Part shown: positions 1 through 8,434 of the stretch, in pieces
How the letters are laid out: the number at the start of each line of letters is the position of its first letter
Numbering within the stretch: position 1 is the first letter of the stretch
Source of the DNA: an uncultured Lachnospiraceae bacterium
GTDB taxonomy: Bacteria > Bacillota > Clostridia > Lachnospirales > Lachnospiraceae
Assembly: GCA_910588215.1 (NCBI GenBank)
Contig: CAJUQJ010000017.1
Location: 6,478-70,477, forward strand
Length of the DNA: 64,000 nt
Direction: 5' to 3'
Made by a program: the position numbers and the translations under genes
Notes under the pieces: generated by a model
Seen by the model: only the letters and a program-made list of their open reading frames with translations
Told to the model about the DNA's origin: nothing
Databases searched by the model: none

Positions 1-1
1 A

Positions 2-613
2 TCACAGTTGGATTTGATCATATATGATGTGCAGAATTATCCAGTTTATCAGAGATTCGAAGATACCGCCGTAGTTTTGCCGGAGGGAGTGTTGGGAGTC
101 ATATCGGTTAAGAAGACTCTGCGTAAAGGAGAAATTAAAGGAGAAATTGAAGCGTTGAAGCGGGTGGCGAAATTGTGCTCGCTGAAAGGGAGGAAAGGTC
201 CGTTTCTTGCTTTGGTAGGTATGGATGATGAATATGGCAAGATGAATAAGACACGTGCTAACTTGATAGAAAAAGAAATCAACAATGCTTTTGTACAAAG
301 ACCGGTCTGTTATGAGGAACTGCCATGTTTTGTCGGTAATCTGTCAGAATGGACAATACATAAGTGCCATAAACCAGGGACACAATTAAAAAATATAAGG
401 AATAATGAACGGGCAGAGTATCAGATGTATATCCATCGGGAGCAGGAGCATCTTGGCTTGCAATTCCTGTTGAAAGGGATTCTGGATGTTTACTATAGTG
501 ATGGAAGAAATCACGGAAAGCAACCGGGATTTTTTAGCTTTCCTAAAGGAATGAAATATGGCTGGAAGTCAAAAGAGATATACTGCGACAAGACTTCAGC
601 ACAGCAATATTAG
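2..613 (+). CDS. DUF6602-like protein, 5' end outside window
   Basis: The reading frame is open from the first bases of the window, so the gene almost certainly starts upstream; the TTG at 8 is not preceded by a ribosome site. About 200 residues are visible. The N-terminal part has the pattern DLIIYD, then about 20 residues, then VLGVISVKKTL, which resembles the start of DUF6602 proteins and the D...(E/x)xK layout of PD-(D/E)XK nuclease-like folds. That link is a family-level inference; no activity can be shown. The rest has no motif I recognise. It stands apart from the housekeeping genes that follow and is separated from ychF by a terminator and a 395-bp gap, which fits an accessory or acquired gene. 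Confidence 0.6.
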   Translation, partial: SQLDLIIYDVQNYPVYQRFEDTAVVLPEGVLGVISVKKTLRKGEIKGEIEALKRVAKLCSLKGRKGPFLALVGMDDEYGKMNKTRANLIEKEINNAFVQRPVCYEELPCFVGNLSEWTIHKCHKPGTQLKNIRNNERAEYQMYIHREQEHLGLQFLLKGILDVYYSDGRNHGKQPGFFSFPKGMKYGWKSKEIYCDKTSAQQY

Positions 614-1008
614 TAATTGTGATGATGATATAATTTACTTTTGAGCCTTGCTGGTCTATAACAGGATGCTTGATGAGGTCTGCTTTAACAGTGACGGGGA
701 TTGATGCGATGCTCAAGTAGTCCGGATGCCCCTTTGTACTTTACAAAGGAACCCCAGAAATCCCGACATTAGCCGAATAGTTTTCAAAATATTGTTGATG
801 AAAAAGAGTCTGGCATGATATAATATAAAATCGTGTTGGACTCTTTTTCAATAATTGAATGGTTGATGAAAAAACATCTGTTTGTATAAAAACAACGATA
901 GACCGCTACATATTTCAATGCCAAAATGGTGCGGAATTGGTGCGGTGAGAGGCGGAAAATTTCAGAAACCCCATAAAATCAAGCTTTTTAAGGAGGATAT
1001 AGAGTAAA
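614..1008. other. Intergenic region: hairpins and GGTGCGG direct repeat
   Basis: No gene is visible here. It holds a small hairpin (CCTTTGT at 731-737 with ACAAAGG at 743-749), a strong terminator at 801-850, and a pair of TGGTGCGG repeats at 927-934 and 938-945 (11-bp period). An AAGGAGG-type ribosome site for ychF lies just before 1009. The repeat could be a protein-binding site or a recombination core; see findings. Confidence 0.5.
801..850 (+). terminator. Strong hairpin terminator
   Basis: The stem pairs 801-819 with 830-848 and includes a perfect 10-bp base (AAAAAGAGTC with GACTCTTTTT) and a wobble-rich upper part. The 10-base loop is AT-rich. The T-run at the 3' arm, and the A-run at the 5' arm, make it usable from both directions. 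It isolates the DUF6602-like gene from ychF. Confidence 0.8.
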
Positions 1009-2106
1009 ATGAAACTAGGCATCGTTGGACTTCCAAACGTGGGTAAGAGCACACTTTTTAATTCTTTGACGAAAGCGGGAGCGGAATCGGCCAATTATCC
1101 GTTCTGTACGATCGATCCGAATATCGGCATTGTGGCTGTGCCGGACGAAAGACTGAAGCTGCTGGGAGATATGTACCAGTCGAAGAAGGTGACGCCTGCC
1201 ACCATCGAATTCGTGGATATCGCCGGGCTTGTAAAGGGCGCATCGAAGGGGGAAGGACTGGGCAATCAGTTCTTGAGCAATATCCGGGAAGTGGACGCTA
1301 TTGTGCATGTGGTGCGTTGTTTTGAGGACAGCAATATCGTGCATGTGGACGGGGCCATCGATCCGATGCGGGATATTGAGACGATTAATCTGGAATTGAT
1401 ATTCTCTGATCTGGAGATCCTGGAGCGCAGGATCGCCAAGACCGGTAAGGCGGCCAAGATGGACAAGACGCTTGCCAAGGAGGCGGCACTTTTGGAGAAG
1501 TTGAAAGCGCATTTGGAGAACGGACAGCTGGCGAAGTGTTATGAGACGGAGGATGAAGACGAGGCAGCTCTTCTTGCTTCTTACAACCTGTTGACTTATA
1601 AACCGGTGATCTTTGCGGCCAATGTGGCGGAGGAAGATTTGACAGATGATGGCGCCGGCAATGATGGTGTAAAACGGGTCAAGGAATTTGCGGCGGAAAA
1701 TGACAGCGAAGTGTTCGTGATCTGCGCTCAGATCGAGCAGGAGATCGCCGAGCTTGATGAGGAAGAGACGGCCATGTTTCTGGAGGATCTGGGATTATCG
1801 GAGTCCGGTCTGCAGAAGCTGATCAAGGCAAGCTATCATATCTTGGGCCTGATGAGTTTCCTTACGGCCGGGGAGGATGAGACAAGAGCATGGACGATCA
1901 AGATCGGTACGAAGGCGCCGCAGGCGGCGGGTAAGATACATACGGACTTTGAGCGGGGCTTTATCAAGGCAGAGGTGGTCAACTATAAGGATCTGCTGGA
2001 GCAGGGATCCCTTGCAGCAGCCAGAGAGAAGGGCCTGGTAGGCATGGAAGGCAAAGAGTATGTGGTGCAGGACGGAGACGTGATCTTGTTCCGGTTTAAT
2101 GTTTAG
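1009..2106 (+). CDS. ychF: Redox-regulated ATPase YchF (Obg-like)
   Basis: Universally conserved P-loop NTPase of the Obg/OLA1 branch that binds ribosomes and prefers ATP; its cellular role is still debated. The 365 residues match the usual length. The P-loop GLPNVGKS is at residues 7-14 and the G3 region reads DIAGLVKGAS, followed by the YchF-typical GLGNQFLSNIREVDAI. The C-terminal third, ending in VQDGDVILFRFNV, is the TGS domain. The ATG at 1009 follows a good AGGAGG at about 992. It precedes lgt by 120 bp and may be cotranscribed with it. Confidence 0.97.
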   Translation: MKLGIVGLPNVGKSTLFNSLTKAGAESANYPFCTIDPNIGIVAVPDERLKLLGDMYQSKKVTPATIEFVDIAGLVKGASKGEGLGNQFLSNIREVDAIVHVVRCFEDSNIVHVDGAIDPMRDIETINLELIFSDLEILERRIAKTGKAAKMDKTLAKEAALLEKLKAHLENGQLAKCYETEDEDEAALLASYNLLTYKPVIFAANVAEEDLTDDGAGNDGVKRVKEFAAENDSEVFVICAQIEQEIAELDEEETAMFLEDLGLSESGLQKLIKASYHILGLMSFLTAGEDETRAWTIKIGTKAPQAAGKIHTDFERGFIKAEVVNYKDLLEQGSLAAAREKGLVGMEGKEYVVQDGDVILFRFNV

Positions 2107-2233
2107 CGTGTTGCTGTTTGAAGAGGCTGCATGGGTGTTGCATGGCTGCATGCGGTTTCGTTTAATGACTGGCGCGCGGCCTTTTGGAGCCGATGCAGCA
2201 TAAGTTGCATGCAGGGAAGGAGTCAGGTTGATC

Positions 2234-3142
2234 ATGCAGGATATCATGGATGTGGCGGACATTGCGTTTCCGCATCTTGGAATTTATTTAAGGAATGTGC
2301 CGCGGAGTTTTAGCATCTTCGGGTTTAGTATCGCTTTCTATGGGGTGATCATCGGTCTGGGTATCTTTTGTGGGATCCTGCTGGCGGCGCACATTGCGAA
2401 GAAAGAGCAGTTGAATCCGGATCTGATCTGGGATTTTGCGATCTATGCGATCATTTTTTCCATCATCGGAGCGAGGATTTACTATGTCATCTTCCGTTGG
2501 GATCTTTATCAGGACGATCTGCTCAGCATCTTTAACACGCGCAAAGGCGGATTGGCCATTTACGGCGCGGTGATCGCGGCTTTTATCACGCTGTGGGTGT
2601 ATTGCAGGGTGAAGAAGCAGAAGTTTTTACAGATCGCGGATATCTGTGTGCCGGCTTTGGTGCTCGGGCAGATCATCGGACGATGGGGGAACTTCATGAA
2701 CCGGGAAGTGTTCGGCGAGTATACAGACAGCCTGCTGGCCATGCGGCTGCCCATCGATGCGGTCAGAAGCAGTGATATCTCCGAGAGTATCGCCAGCCAT
2801 ATTATAGAGGGTACCAATTACATCCAGGTACACCCTACTTTCCTATACGAAGGGTTGTGGAATCTTGCGCTTCTTCTTTTCATGCTGGTGTACCGGCAGC
2901 ACAAGAAATTCCAGGGAGAAATGTGGCTTTTGTATCTGGGCGGCTATGGACTTGGCAGAGCCTGGATCGAGGGGATCAGGACAGACACCCTTTTCATTCC
3001 GCACACAACGATAGCCGTATCGCAGGTGCTGGCCGCCGTACTTTTTGTGGCAGCTTTGATCGCCGATCTTGCGGTGCGTATCCGGCTGAAGAAAAGAGGC
3101 CTGACGGCGGATGAGATGCCGGATATGCAGGAAGGTGAGTAG
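2234..3142 (+). CDS. lgt: Prolipoprotein diacylglyceryl transferase
   Basis: Integral membrane enzyme that transfers diacylglycerol from phosphatidylglycerol to the lipobox cysteine of prelipoproteins, the first step of lipoprotein maturation. The protein is about 302 residues with several hydrophobic segments. It carries the family motif GGLAIYGAVIAA and GRWGNFMNREVFG, including the conserved Arg and Asn. The start is either ATG 2234 or TTG 2228; AGGAG at 2218-2222 suits both. A strong terminator follows at 3238-3285, so this ends the ychF-lgt unit. Confidence 0.96.
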   Translation: MQDIMDVADIAFPHLGIYLRNVPRSFSIFGFSIAFYGVIIGLGIFCGILLAAHIAKKEQLNPDLIWDFAIYAIIFSIIGARIYYVIFRWDLYQDDLLSIFNTRKGGLAIYGAVIAAFITLWVYCRVKKQKFLQIADICVPALVLGQIIGRWGNFMNREVFGEYTDSLLAMRLPIDAVRSSDISESIASHIIEGTNYIQVHPTFLYEGLWNLALLLFMLVYRQHKKFQGEMWLLYLGGYGLGRAWIEGIRTDTLFIPHTTIAVSQVLAAVLFVAALIADLAVRIRLKKRGLTADEMPDMQEGE

Positions 3143-3237
3143 AGGGTATTGCAGGGGATGAACGTGATATTTACGAAGATATTTATGAAATAGCAATAAT
3201 ACAATCTTATGAAATAGCAACAATATGATCAATGAAA

Positions 3238-3285
3238 AAAAGAACCTTACAGGTCGGAAACGGTCTGCAAGGTTCTTTTTTTGAC
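3238..3285 (+). terminator. Terminator after lgt
   Basis: AAGAACCTT near 3239 pairs with AAGGTTCTT near 3268-3276 around a partly paired GC-rich apex, followed by a run of Ts to 3282. It separates lgt from the dcw promoter. Confidence 0.85.
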
Positions 3286-3318
3286 TCTATTTGTCTAAAG
3301 AATTTCTTAATAATTTCC

Positions 3319-3347
3319 TTGCATTATGACCCTGTTTAGTATAAAAT
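3319..3347 (+). promoter_or_regulatory. Candidate sigma-A promoter of the dcw cluster
   Basis: TTGCAT at 3319-3324 and TAAAAT at 3342-3347 with a 17-bp spacer. The predicted start of transcription falls at the beginning of the MraZ boxes, so MraZ bound there would block the promoter. The -35 match is only moderate. Confidence 0.55.
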
Positions 3348-3354
3348 TGGTATC

Positions 3355-3391
3355 AAAGTGGTGGAAAGTGGTGCAAAGTGGAATAAAGTGG
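3355..3391 (+). promoter_or_regulatory. Array of four MraZ boxes
   Basis: Four copies of AAAGTGG at 3355, 3365, 3375 and 3385, each separated by three bases, giving an exact 10-bp period. This is the operator form AAAGTG(T/G)-N3 known for MraZ in Mollicutes. It lies just upstream of mraZ and overlaps the expected transcription start, pointing to autoregulation of the whole division cluster. Confidence 0.85.
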
Positions 3392-3509
3392 TGGATATAA
3401 ACCAATTTTTCTGTTGCATCTATGATTCCGTGGCAGACCACTTGGATGGCGGAAGGTGTATGGATGATGGCGGTTAGCTGCGGCAGACACTTAGGGCAGG
3501 TGATTGATG

Positions 3510-3941
3510 ATGTTTATGGGAGAATACAATCACACAATCGATGCAAAAGGCAGGCTGATCGTCCCCTCGAAGTTCAGGGAAGCATTGGGTGACACCTTCG
3601 TGGTGACCAAAGGACTCGACGGCTGTCTGTTTGTGTATGACAACAAGGAGTGGAACGCATTCGAGGAAAAACTGAAATCACTGCCTCTTACCAATAAAGA
3701 AGCCAGACAGTTTGCAAGATTTTTTCTGGCAGGAGCAGCAGAAGTGGAAGTTGATAAACAGGGAAGAATCCTGGTGCCGAATATACTGAGAGAATTTGCA
3801 CAGATCAGCAAGGATGTGGTGCTCATCGGTGTGGCCAGCAGAATAGAGATTTGGAGCAGAGAACGCTTTGAGGGCATAGCATCCTTCGAGGATATGGATG
3901 AGATAGCGGAACATATGGCAGAGCTGGGATTAGGGATTTGA
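3510..3941 (+). CDS. mraZ: Transcriptional regulator MraZ
   Basis: DNA-binding regulator at the head of the division/cell-wall cluster; it forms ring-shaped oligomers and binds repeats before its own gene. The 143 residues contain two SpoVT/AbrB-like half-domains, seen from DAKGRLIVPSKFREAL near the N-terminus and DKQGRILVPNILREF in the second half. The family start MFMGEY points to ATG 3510; ATG 3507 and TTG 3504 are in frame just before it. The matching operator array is 120 bp upstream. rsmH follows after 7 bp. Confidence 0.97.
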   Translation: MFMGEYNHTIDAKGRLIVPSKFREALGDTFVVTKGLDGCLFVYDNKEWNAFEEKLKSLPLTNKEARQFARFFLAGAAEVEVDKQGRILVPNILREFAQISKDVVLIGVASRIEIWSRERFEGIASFEDMDEIAEHMAELGLGI

Positions 3942-3948
3942 CGAAAAG

Positions 3949-4884
3949 ATGGAATTTGAACATACATCAGTTCTTTTGAAAGAAACAATAGAGAATCTGC
4001 GGATCAAACCGGACGGTGTCTATGTGGACGGTACGCTGGGCGGCGGGGGACATTCTTATGAAATAGCCTCCGCATTGGGTGATAAGGGCCGTCTGTTCGG
4101 GATCGATCAGGACGAAGCGGCCATAGAAGCAGCCGGCCGGCGGCTGAAGCCGTATCAGGACAAGGTGACGCTGATCCGCGATAATTACTGTAACATGAGA
4201 CAGGCGCTGAAACAGGCCGGTGTGGAGAAGGTGGACGGTATCCTGTTGGATCTGGGCGTATCTTCTTTTCAGTTGGACAATATTGAGAGAGGGTTTTCGT
4301 ACAGGTATGATACGGCGCTTGATATGCGGATGGATCAGAGAAAGACCGTGACGGCGAAGGATATCGTAAACCAATATACGCAGACGGAATTGTATCATAT
4401 CATCAGGGATTATGGAGAAGAGCAATTTGCGCAGAATATAGCAAAGCATATTGTTAAGGCAAGAGCGGATAAGCCTATAGAGACAACGGGGGAACTCAAT
4501 GATATTATCAGGGCTGCGATCCCCGCGAAAATGAGAGCGACAGGGGGACATCCTTCCAAAAGAACATTTCAGGCGATCAGGATCGAGTGCAACAAGGAAC
4601 TGGAAGTATTACGGGATTCCTTAGACGATATGATCGATCTGCTGACGGTTGAAGGAAGGATCTGCATTATTACTTTCCACTCATTGGAAGATCGGATCGT
4701 GAAGACGGCCTTTCGTAAAAATGAGTCCCCCTGTACCTGTCCGCCGGATTTTCCGGTATGTGTTTGCGGACAGGCTTCTAAAGGTAAAGTGATCACCAGA
4801 AAGCCGATTCTTCCTTCCAGAGAGGAATTGGCTGAGAATAAAAGGTCTAAAAGTGCAAAATTGAGGGTGTTTTGCAGGACATAG
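3949..4884 (+). CDS. rsmH: 16S rRNA m4C1402 methyltransferase RsmH
   Basis: S-adenosylmethionine-dependent enzyme that N4-methylates C1402 of 16S rRNA in the ribosomal P site. The 311 residues are full length. The SAM-binding motif reads DGTLGGGGHS, with LLDLGVSSFQLD further on and TFHSLEDRIVK in the C-terminal part. A CTC...CVC cysteine pattern typical of many family members is present. It is tightly coupled to mraZ, the standard order. Confidence 0.97.
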   Translation: MEFEHTSVLLKETIENLRIKPDGVYVDGTLGGGGHSYEIASALGDKGRLFGIDQDEAAIEAAGRRLKPYQDKVTLIRDNYCNMRQALKQAGVEKVDGILLDLGVSSFQLDNIERGFSYRYDTALDMRMDQRKTVTAKDIVNQYTQTELYHIIRDYGEEQFAQNIAKHIVKARADKPIETTGELNDIIRAAIPAKMRATGGHPSKRTFQAIRIECNKELEVLRDSLDDMIDLLTVEGRICIITFHSLEDRIVKTAFRKNESPCTCPPDFPVCVCGQASKGKVITRKPILPSREELAENKRSKSAKLRVFCRT

Positions 4885-4933
4885 CAAAGCGCAGACTGCA
4901 CGTGGACTAATTGAATGGAGGGAATGAACAGCT

Positions 4934-5419
4934 ATGGCAGCAGTGCAGAGAGCAGGAAATCAACGGCGCACGACAGATAGCAGAGGCAGATACTATGTGC
5001 AGGGGAATACGGCAAGACAATTAAATGTGGCCAGGGAGATCGAACAAAGACCGCAGAAGAAGATAAGTAATCGGACCCGTAAGAACAGGGACAAGGCCAG
5101 GCATATGAGTGCCGGATATGTGTTTTTTTTATGCATCGCACTTGTGACAACAGGGTTTGTTCTGGTAAACTATGTTGGGCTGCAGGCTGATATCACCAAC
5201 AATGTGGAGTATATATCCAAGCTGGAGAAGGAACTGAACGATCTGAAGTTGGCCAATGATGAGGAGTATACCAGGATAACAAGCAGTGTGGACCTGGAGG
5301 AGATCAGAAGGATAGCGATCCAGGAACTGGGCATGCAGTATGCCGAGGAGGGGCAGATTATTTCCTTTGCCAGCGAAAGTAATGATTATGTGAAACAGCT
5401 GGCAGATATTCCAAAGTAA
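4934..5419 (+). CDS. ftsL: FtsL-like cell division protein
   Basis: Bitopic divisome protein expected to partner with DivIB and DivIC at the septum. The 161 residues have a basic N-terminal cytoplasmic tail, one transmembrane segment at about residues 58-80, and a short extracytoplasmic coiled coil (LEKELNDLKLANDEEY). FtsL is too divergent to name by sequence alone, so the call rests on topology, size and position between rsmH and the PBP gene. ATG 4934 follows GGAGGGAATGA. Confidence 0.8.
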   Translation: MAAVQRAGNQRRTTDSRGRYYVQGNTARQLNVAREIEQRPQKKISNRTRKNRDKARHMSAGYVFFLCIALVTTGFVLVNYVGLQADITNNVEYISKLEKELNDLKLANDEEYTRITSSVDLEEIRRIAIQELGMQYAEEGQIISFASESNDYVKQLADIPK

Positions 5420-5444
5420 TCCCCCATCATGCACAGCCTGCCGC

Positions 5445-5496
5445 TTGGCGGGCCGCATGGCCATCCATGCTATGAAAGTCAAAGACTTTCATAATA
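5445..5496 (+). repeat. Dispersed hairpin repeat, copy 1
   Basis: Starts with GGCCGCATGGCCATCCATGC at 5451 and contains the hairpin TATGAAAGTC-AAA-GACTTTCATA at 5471-5493. A related copy is at 36001-36056. It sits between the ftsL-like gene and the first PBP gene. Confidence 0.65.
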
Positions 5497-5550
5497 GATA
5501 TTGTTGGCAGTCTGAGAAAGTGCTGCGGATTTTTGAGTCTGCAGGGGATC

Positions 5551-7875
5551 ATGCCAAGGAAACGGATCCGTTTCGATATAAAACAAGCAGGTGATGATTT
5601 GAGCGATAGAGGAAGAGGAAGATATTCCGGTAACAGATTTACGATCAAGATGCAGAGAAAGCTGGTGGTGCTTTTTCTGGCGCTGATGCTTATCTTTGCA
5701 GGACTCAGTGCGCAGCTGTATCTGATCACGAGAGACAGTGGAGAAGAGTATAAGCAGAAGGTATTGTCGCAGCAGGAATACGATTCGACGACAATACCTT
5801 TTAAGCGTGGAAATATAGTGGACTCTAATGGCACGATCCTCGCTGTCAGCAATAAAGTATACAATGTCATTCTCGACACGAAAGTTCTGATGGATAAGGA
5901 AGAAAACGTCGAGCCGGTATTGGAAGCTTTGCGTAAGTGTTTCGGGATCGATACGGCCGAAGTGAGAAATTATATAGCACAGCATCCGGACTCTTCCTAT
6001 TATGTGATGGCAAAACGTGTGGAATATGAGAAGATGAGTGCCTATCAGGAAATGATCACGGATCCGGAAACGGGTGTGAGTCTGCGCGGGGTATGGTTTG
6101 AACCTGAATATAAGCGTGAGTATCCGAACGGGCGGCTTGCCTGTGACATAATCGGATTTACGACAAATGACAATGTGGGAACTTATGGGTTGGAAGAGTT
6201 CTATAATGACATACTCTGCGGTACCAACGGAAGGGAGTACGGGTATCTGAACGAGGACTCCAACTTGGAGCGGACAACGATACCGGCTAAGGATGGCAAC
6301 AATCTGCACATAGCATTGGACGGTAATATCCAGAGTATAATTGTCAAATACCTGGAAGAGTTTCAGGAGGAGTTAAAGGATAACTACAGGCCCGGAAATG
6401 CGGCGGAGCATGTTGCCTGTATCATCATGGAAGTCAATACGGGCAGGATCCTGGGGATGGCGGACTATCCGAACTATGATTTGAACGATACGAGAAATAA
6501 GGACAATTTGATCGGGATGCCCCTACTGAATGAGGACAGTGTGAGGACCGGCGAGAGTGTGACCCGGGAGATTCTGGATGGTATGGACGATGCAGCTATG
6601 TATCGGCAGCTGAACGCCCTGTGGAAAAACTACTGTATCACGGATGCCTACGAGCCGGGATCGGTGGCCAAGCCCTTCACGGTAGCTGCGGCGCTTGAAG
6701 CCGGTGCGATCAAAGGGAATGAGTCCTATGAGTGTAAAGGAGAGCTTCATGTAGGGGATCATGATATCAGCTGCCATCAGACTTACGGGGACGGCTATAT
6801 CAACGTACAGCAGGGAATTGAGCGTTCTTGCAACGTCGTATTGATGAATGTGGCGTTTGCACTTGGAAAGGATGCATTCGTAGATTACCAGAGACTGTTC
6901 GGCATGGGATTGAAGACTAACATTGATCTGGCAGGAGAGGCACGGACTGCGTCCATGGTGTTTAATCAGAATACGATGGGGCCGACTGACTTGGCGACAA
7001 ACTCTTTCGGGCAGAGCTTTAATGCCACCATGATTCAGATGATCACAGGATTTTGTTCGCTCATCAACGGCGGTTATTATTATGAACCGCATATCGTGGA
7101 CAAGATCACTACCGCTGACGGTGCGACCATAGAGAATATTGCACCCAGAGTGTTGAAACGTACGATTTCCCAATCCACCAGTGATACGATCAAGGAATTC
7201 TGCAATACGGTGGTGACCGGAGAGAAAGGTACGGGAAAGACGGCGAGGCCGGCAGGCTATATGATCGGTGGTAAGACCGGTACGGCAGAGACGCTTCCGC
7301 GCGGCAACAATGAATATATTGTGTCCTTTATGGGATATGCACCTGCGGATGACCCGCAGATCGCCATTTATGTGGTGGTGGACAGGCCTAATGTACAGGT
7401 TCAGGATAATGCAAGGCATGCAACGGGGATCGTCAGGAAAGTGCTGACCGAGGTTCTGCCGTATCTGAATATCTTTATGACAGAGGAACTCAGCGATAAA
7501 GAGAGAGAGGAACTGGAAGCATTGAAAATCCAGATCAAGATGGCGGACGGCGGCACGGAGGAGGAACCACAGACGGATGAAGAAGGGAATCCGATCGCTC
7601 CGGAGGATGCGGAAGGCAGCGAGGAGGAAGGGACGGAAGGCGATATAACGCCGGAAGATACGCAGCCCGATGAAACATGGAAGGATTTTCCGGAAGATCC
7701 GGAGACGGGTTATCTCAAAGATCCGGCCACCGGTTACCTGTACGATCCGGAGACAGGTGCGCAGGTGTATGGCGACAGTCTGCTGGGAGGGGAGGTAGTA
7801 CCCCAGGGAACCGGTACACCGGCAGGGGACGGAAAGACTACGGAAGAAGGAGAGCAGCCACAGGAGGATGAATGA
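5551..7875 (+). CDS. Class B penicillin-binding protein (PBP2B/FtsI-type)
   Basis: Septal peptidoglycan transpeptidase expected to work with the FtsW-type protein of this cluster. It has a short cytoplasmic N-terminus, one membrane anchor at about residues 40-60, a dimerisation domain and a transpeptidase domain. Active-site motifs are S371-V-A-K, S426-C-N and K575-T-G. There are no PASTA domains. After the catalytic domain comes an unusual acidic, low-complexity tail of about 110 residues with short DPxTGYL-like repeats. ATG 5551 has AGGGG 4 bases upstream; TTG 5533 and a TTG near 5599 preceded by AGGTGATGAT are alternatives, so the start is uncertain. Confidence 0.93.
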   Translation: MPRKRIRFDIKQAGDDLSDRGRGRYSGNRFTIKMQRKLVVLFLALMLIFAGLSAQLYLITRDSGEEYKQKVLSQQEYDSTTIPFKRGNIVDSNGTILAVSNKVYNVILDTKVLMDKEENVEPVLEALRKCFGIDTAEVRNYIAQHPDSSYYVMAKRVEYEKMSAYQEMITDPETGVSLRGVWFEPEYKREYPNGRLACDIIGFTTNDNVGTYGLEEFYNDILCGTNGREYGYLNEDSNLERTTIPAKDGNNLHIALDGNIQSIIVKYLEEFQEELKDNYRPGNAAEHVACIIMEVNTGRILGMADYPNYDLNDTRNKDNLIGMPLLNEDSVRTGESVTREILDGMDDAAMYRQLNALWKNYCITDAYEPGSVAKPFTVAAALEAGAIKGNESYECKGELHVGDHDISCHQTYGDGYINVQQGIERSCNVVLMNVAFALGKDAFVDYQRLFGMGLKTNIDLAGEARTASMVFNQNTMGPTDLATNSFGQSFNATMIQMITGFCSLINGGYYYEPHIVDKITTADGATIENIAPRVLKRTISQSTSDTIKEFCNTVVTGEKGTGKTARPAGYMIGGKTGTAETLPRGNNEYIVSFMGYAPADDPQIAIYVVVDRPNVQVQDNARHATGIVRKVLTEVLPYLNIFMTEELSDKEREELEALKIQIKMADGGTEEEPQTDEEGNPIAPEDAEGSEEEGTEGDITPEDTQPDETWKDFPEDPETGYLKDPATGYLYDPETGAQVYGDSLLGGEVVPQGTGTPAGDGKTTEEGEQPQEDE

Positions 7876-7985
7876 CCGGCTGCGGATAGCCGGCAGTCAT
7901 CTTGCGGCTGATGCTCCTCAAAGAGTATTCTCCGCATGAATCCATGATTCCGCAGAGCGGAGTCGCGAGGGTTAGAGTAGAAAGA

Positions 7986-8288
7986 ATGAATAGGACAATG
8001 TCAGAAATGAAAGACCGTCTGTGGAAGTTGACGGAGGCAGCAGTGGGAAGACTGCGTGGGATGCGGGATGGCAAAGAGGACGTCAAAACAATCGGAGACA
8101 GACGAAAGTACGACACAAGTATACAGAAACCGGTCCTGAAATGCAGTATCTGTAACGGTGAACAGGTGGCAGGCTTTAAGGACATTCATACCGGTAAATT
8201 CGAGGAGATCGCTTTGATTAGGAATCCCAGAGAGTTGGATGAATTCATGAAGGCCTATGGAATCGATGAAATCTCCAAGGAGTATTGA
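7986..8288 (+). CDS. Small conserved hypothetical protein
   Basis: About 100 residues (start uncertain: ATG 7986, 7998 or 8007; none has a strong ribosome site). The C-terminal half, with LKCSICNGEQVAGFKD, a GKFEEIALI strand and a final FMKAYGIDEISKEY, resembles small Lachnospiraceae proteins that databases sometimes label aspartate dehydrogenase. That label cannot be right for a protein this size without a nucleotide-binding domain. The CxxC pair could bind metal. It lies between the two PBP genes. Function unknown. Confidence 0.7.
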   Translation: MNRTMSEMKDRLWKLTEAAVGRLRGMRDGKEDVKTIGDRRKYDTSIQKPVLKCSICNGEQVAGFKDIHTGKFEEIALIRNPRELDEFMKAYGIDEISKEY

Positions 8289-8381
8289 AACGACATCTGG
8301 AATGTTGAAGGCAAAACTGCTATGGCTATTGCCTGAATCCTGCGGTTTAAGAGCGGTGAAAACGGAACAGGAAGTAAGAAT

Positions 8382-8429
8382 AACCTCACAAAAGCAGTAA
8401 TAAATTATACTAATACCTTTTGTGAGGTT
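8382..8429 (+). promoter_or_regulatory. Hairpin enclosing the ribosome site of the second PBP gene
   Basis: AACCTCACAAAAG at 8382-8394 pairs perfectly over 13 bp with CTTTTGTGAGGTT at 8417-8429, with a 22-base AT-rich loop. GTGAGG in the 3' arm is the only plausible Shine-Dalgarno for ATG 8435. It may limit translation, or act as a weak terminator; the T-run after it is short. Confidence 0.6.
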
Positions 8430-8434
8430 TTGCT

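Larger units (their letters stand above)
3143..3509. other. lgt-mraZ intergenic region
   Basis: No gene is visible. In order it holds a short direct repeat (TTATGAAATAGCAA at 3183 and 3207, 24-bp period), the lgt terminator, a promoter at 3319-3347, and the MraZ-box array at 3355-3391, then about 115 bp of leader before mraZ. Confidence 0.7.

Noticed and set aside
7902..7985. N-terminal extension of the small protein between the PBP genes
   Set aside because: The extra 28 residues have no ribosome site and overlap the leader; later ATGs are more likely.
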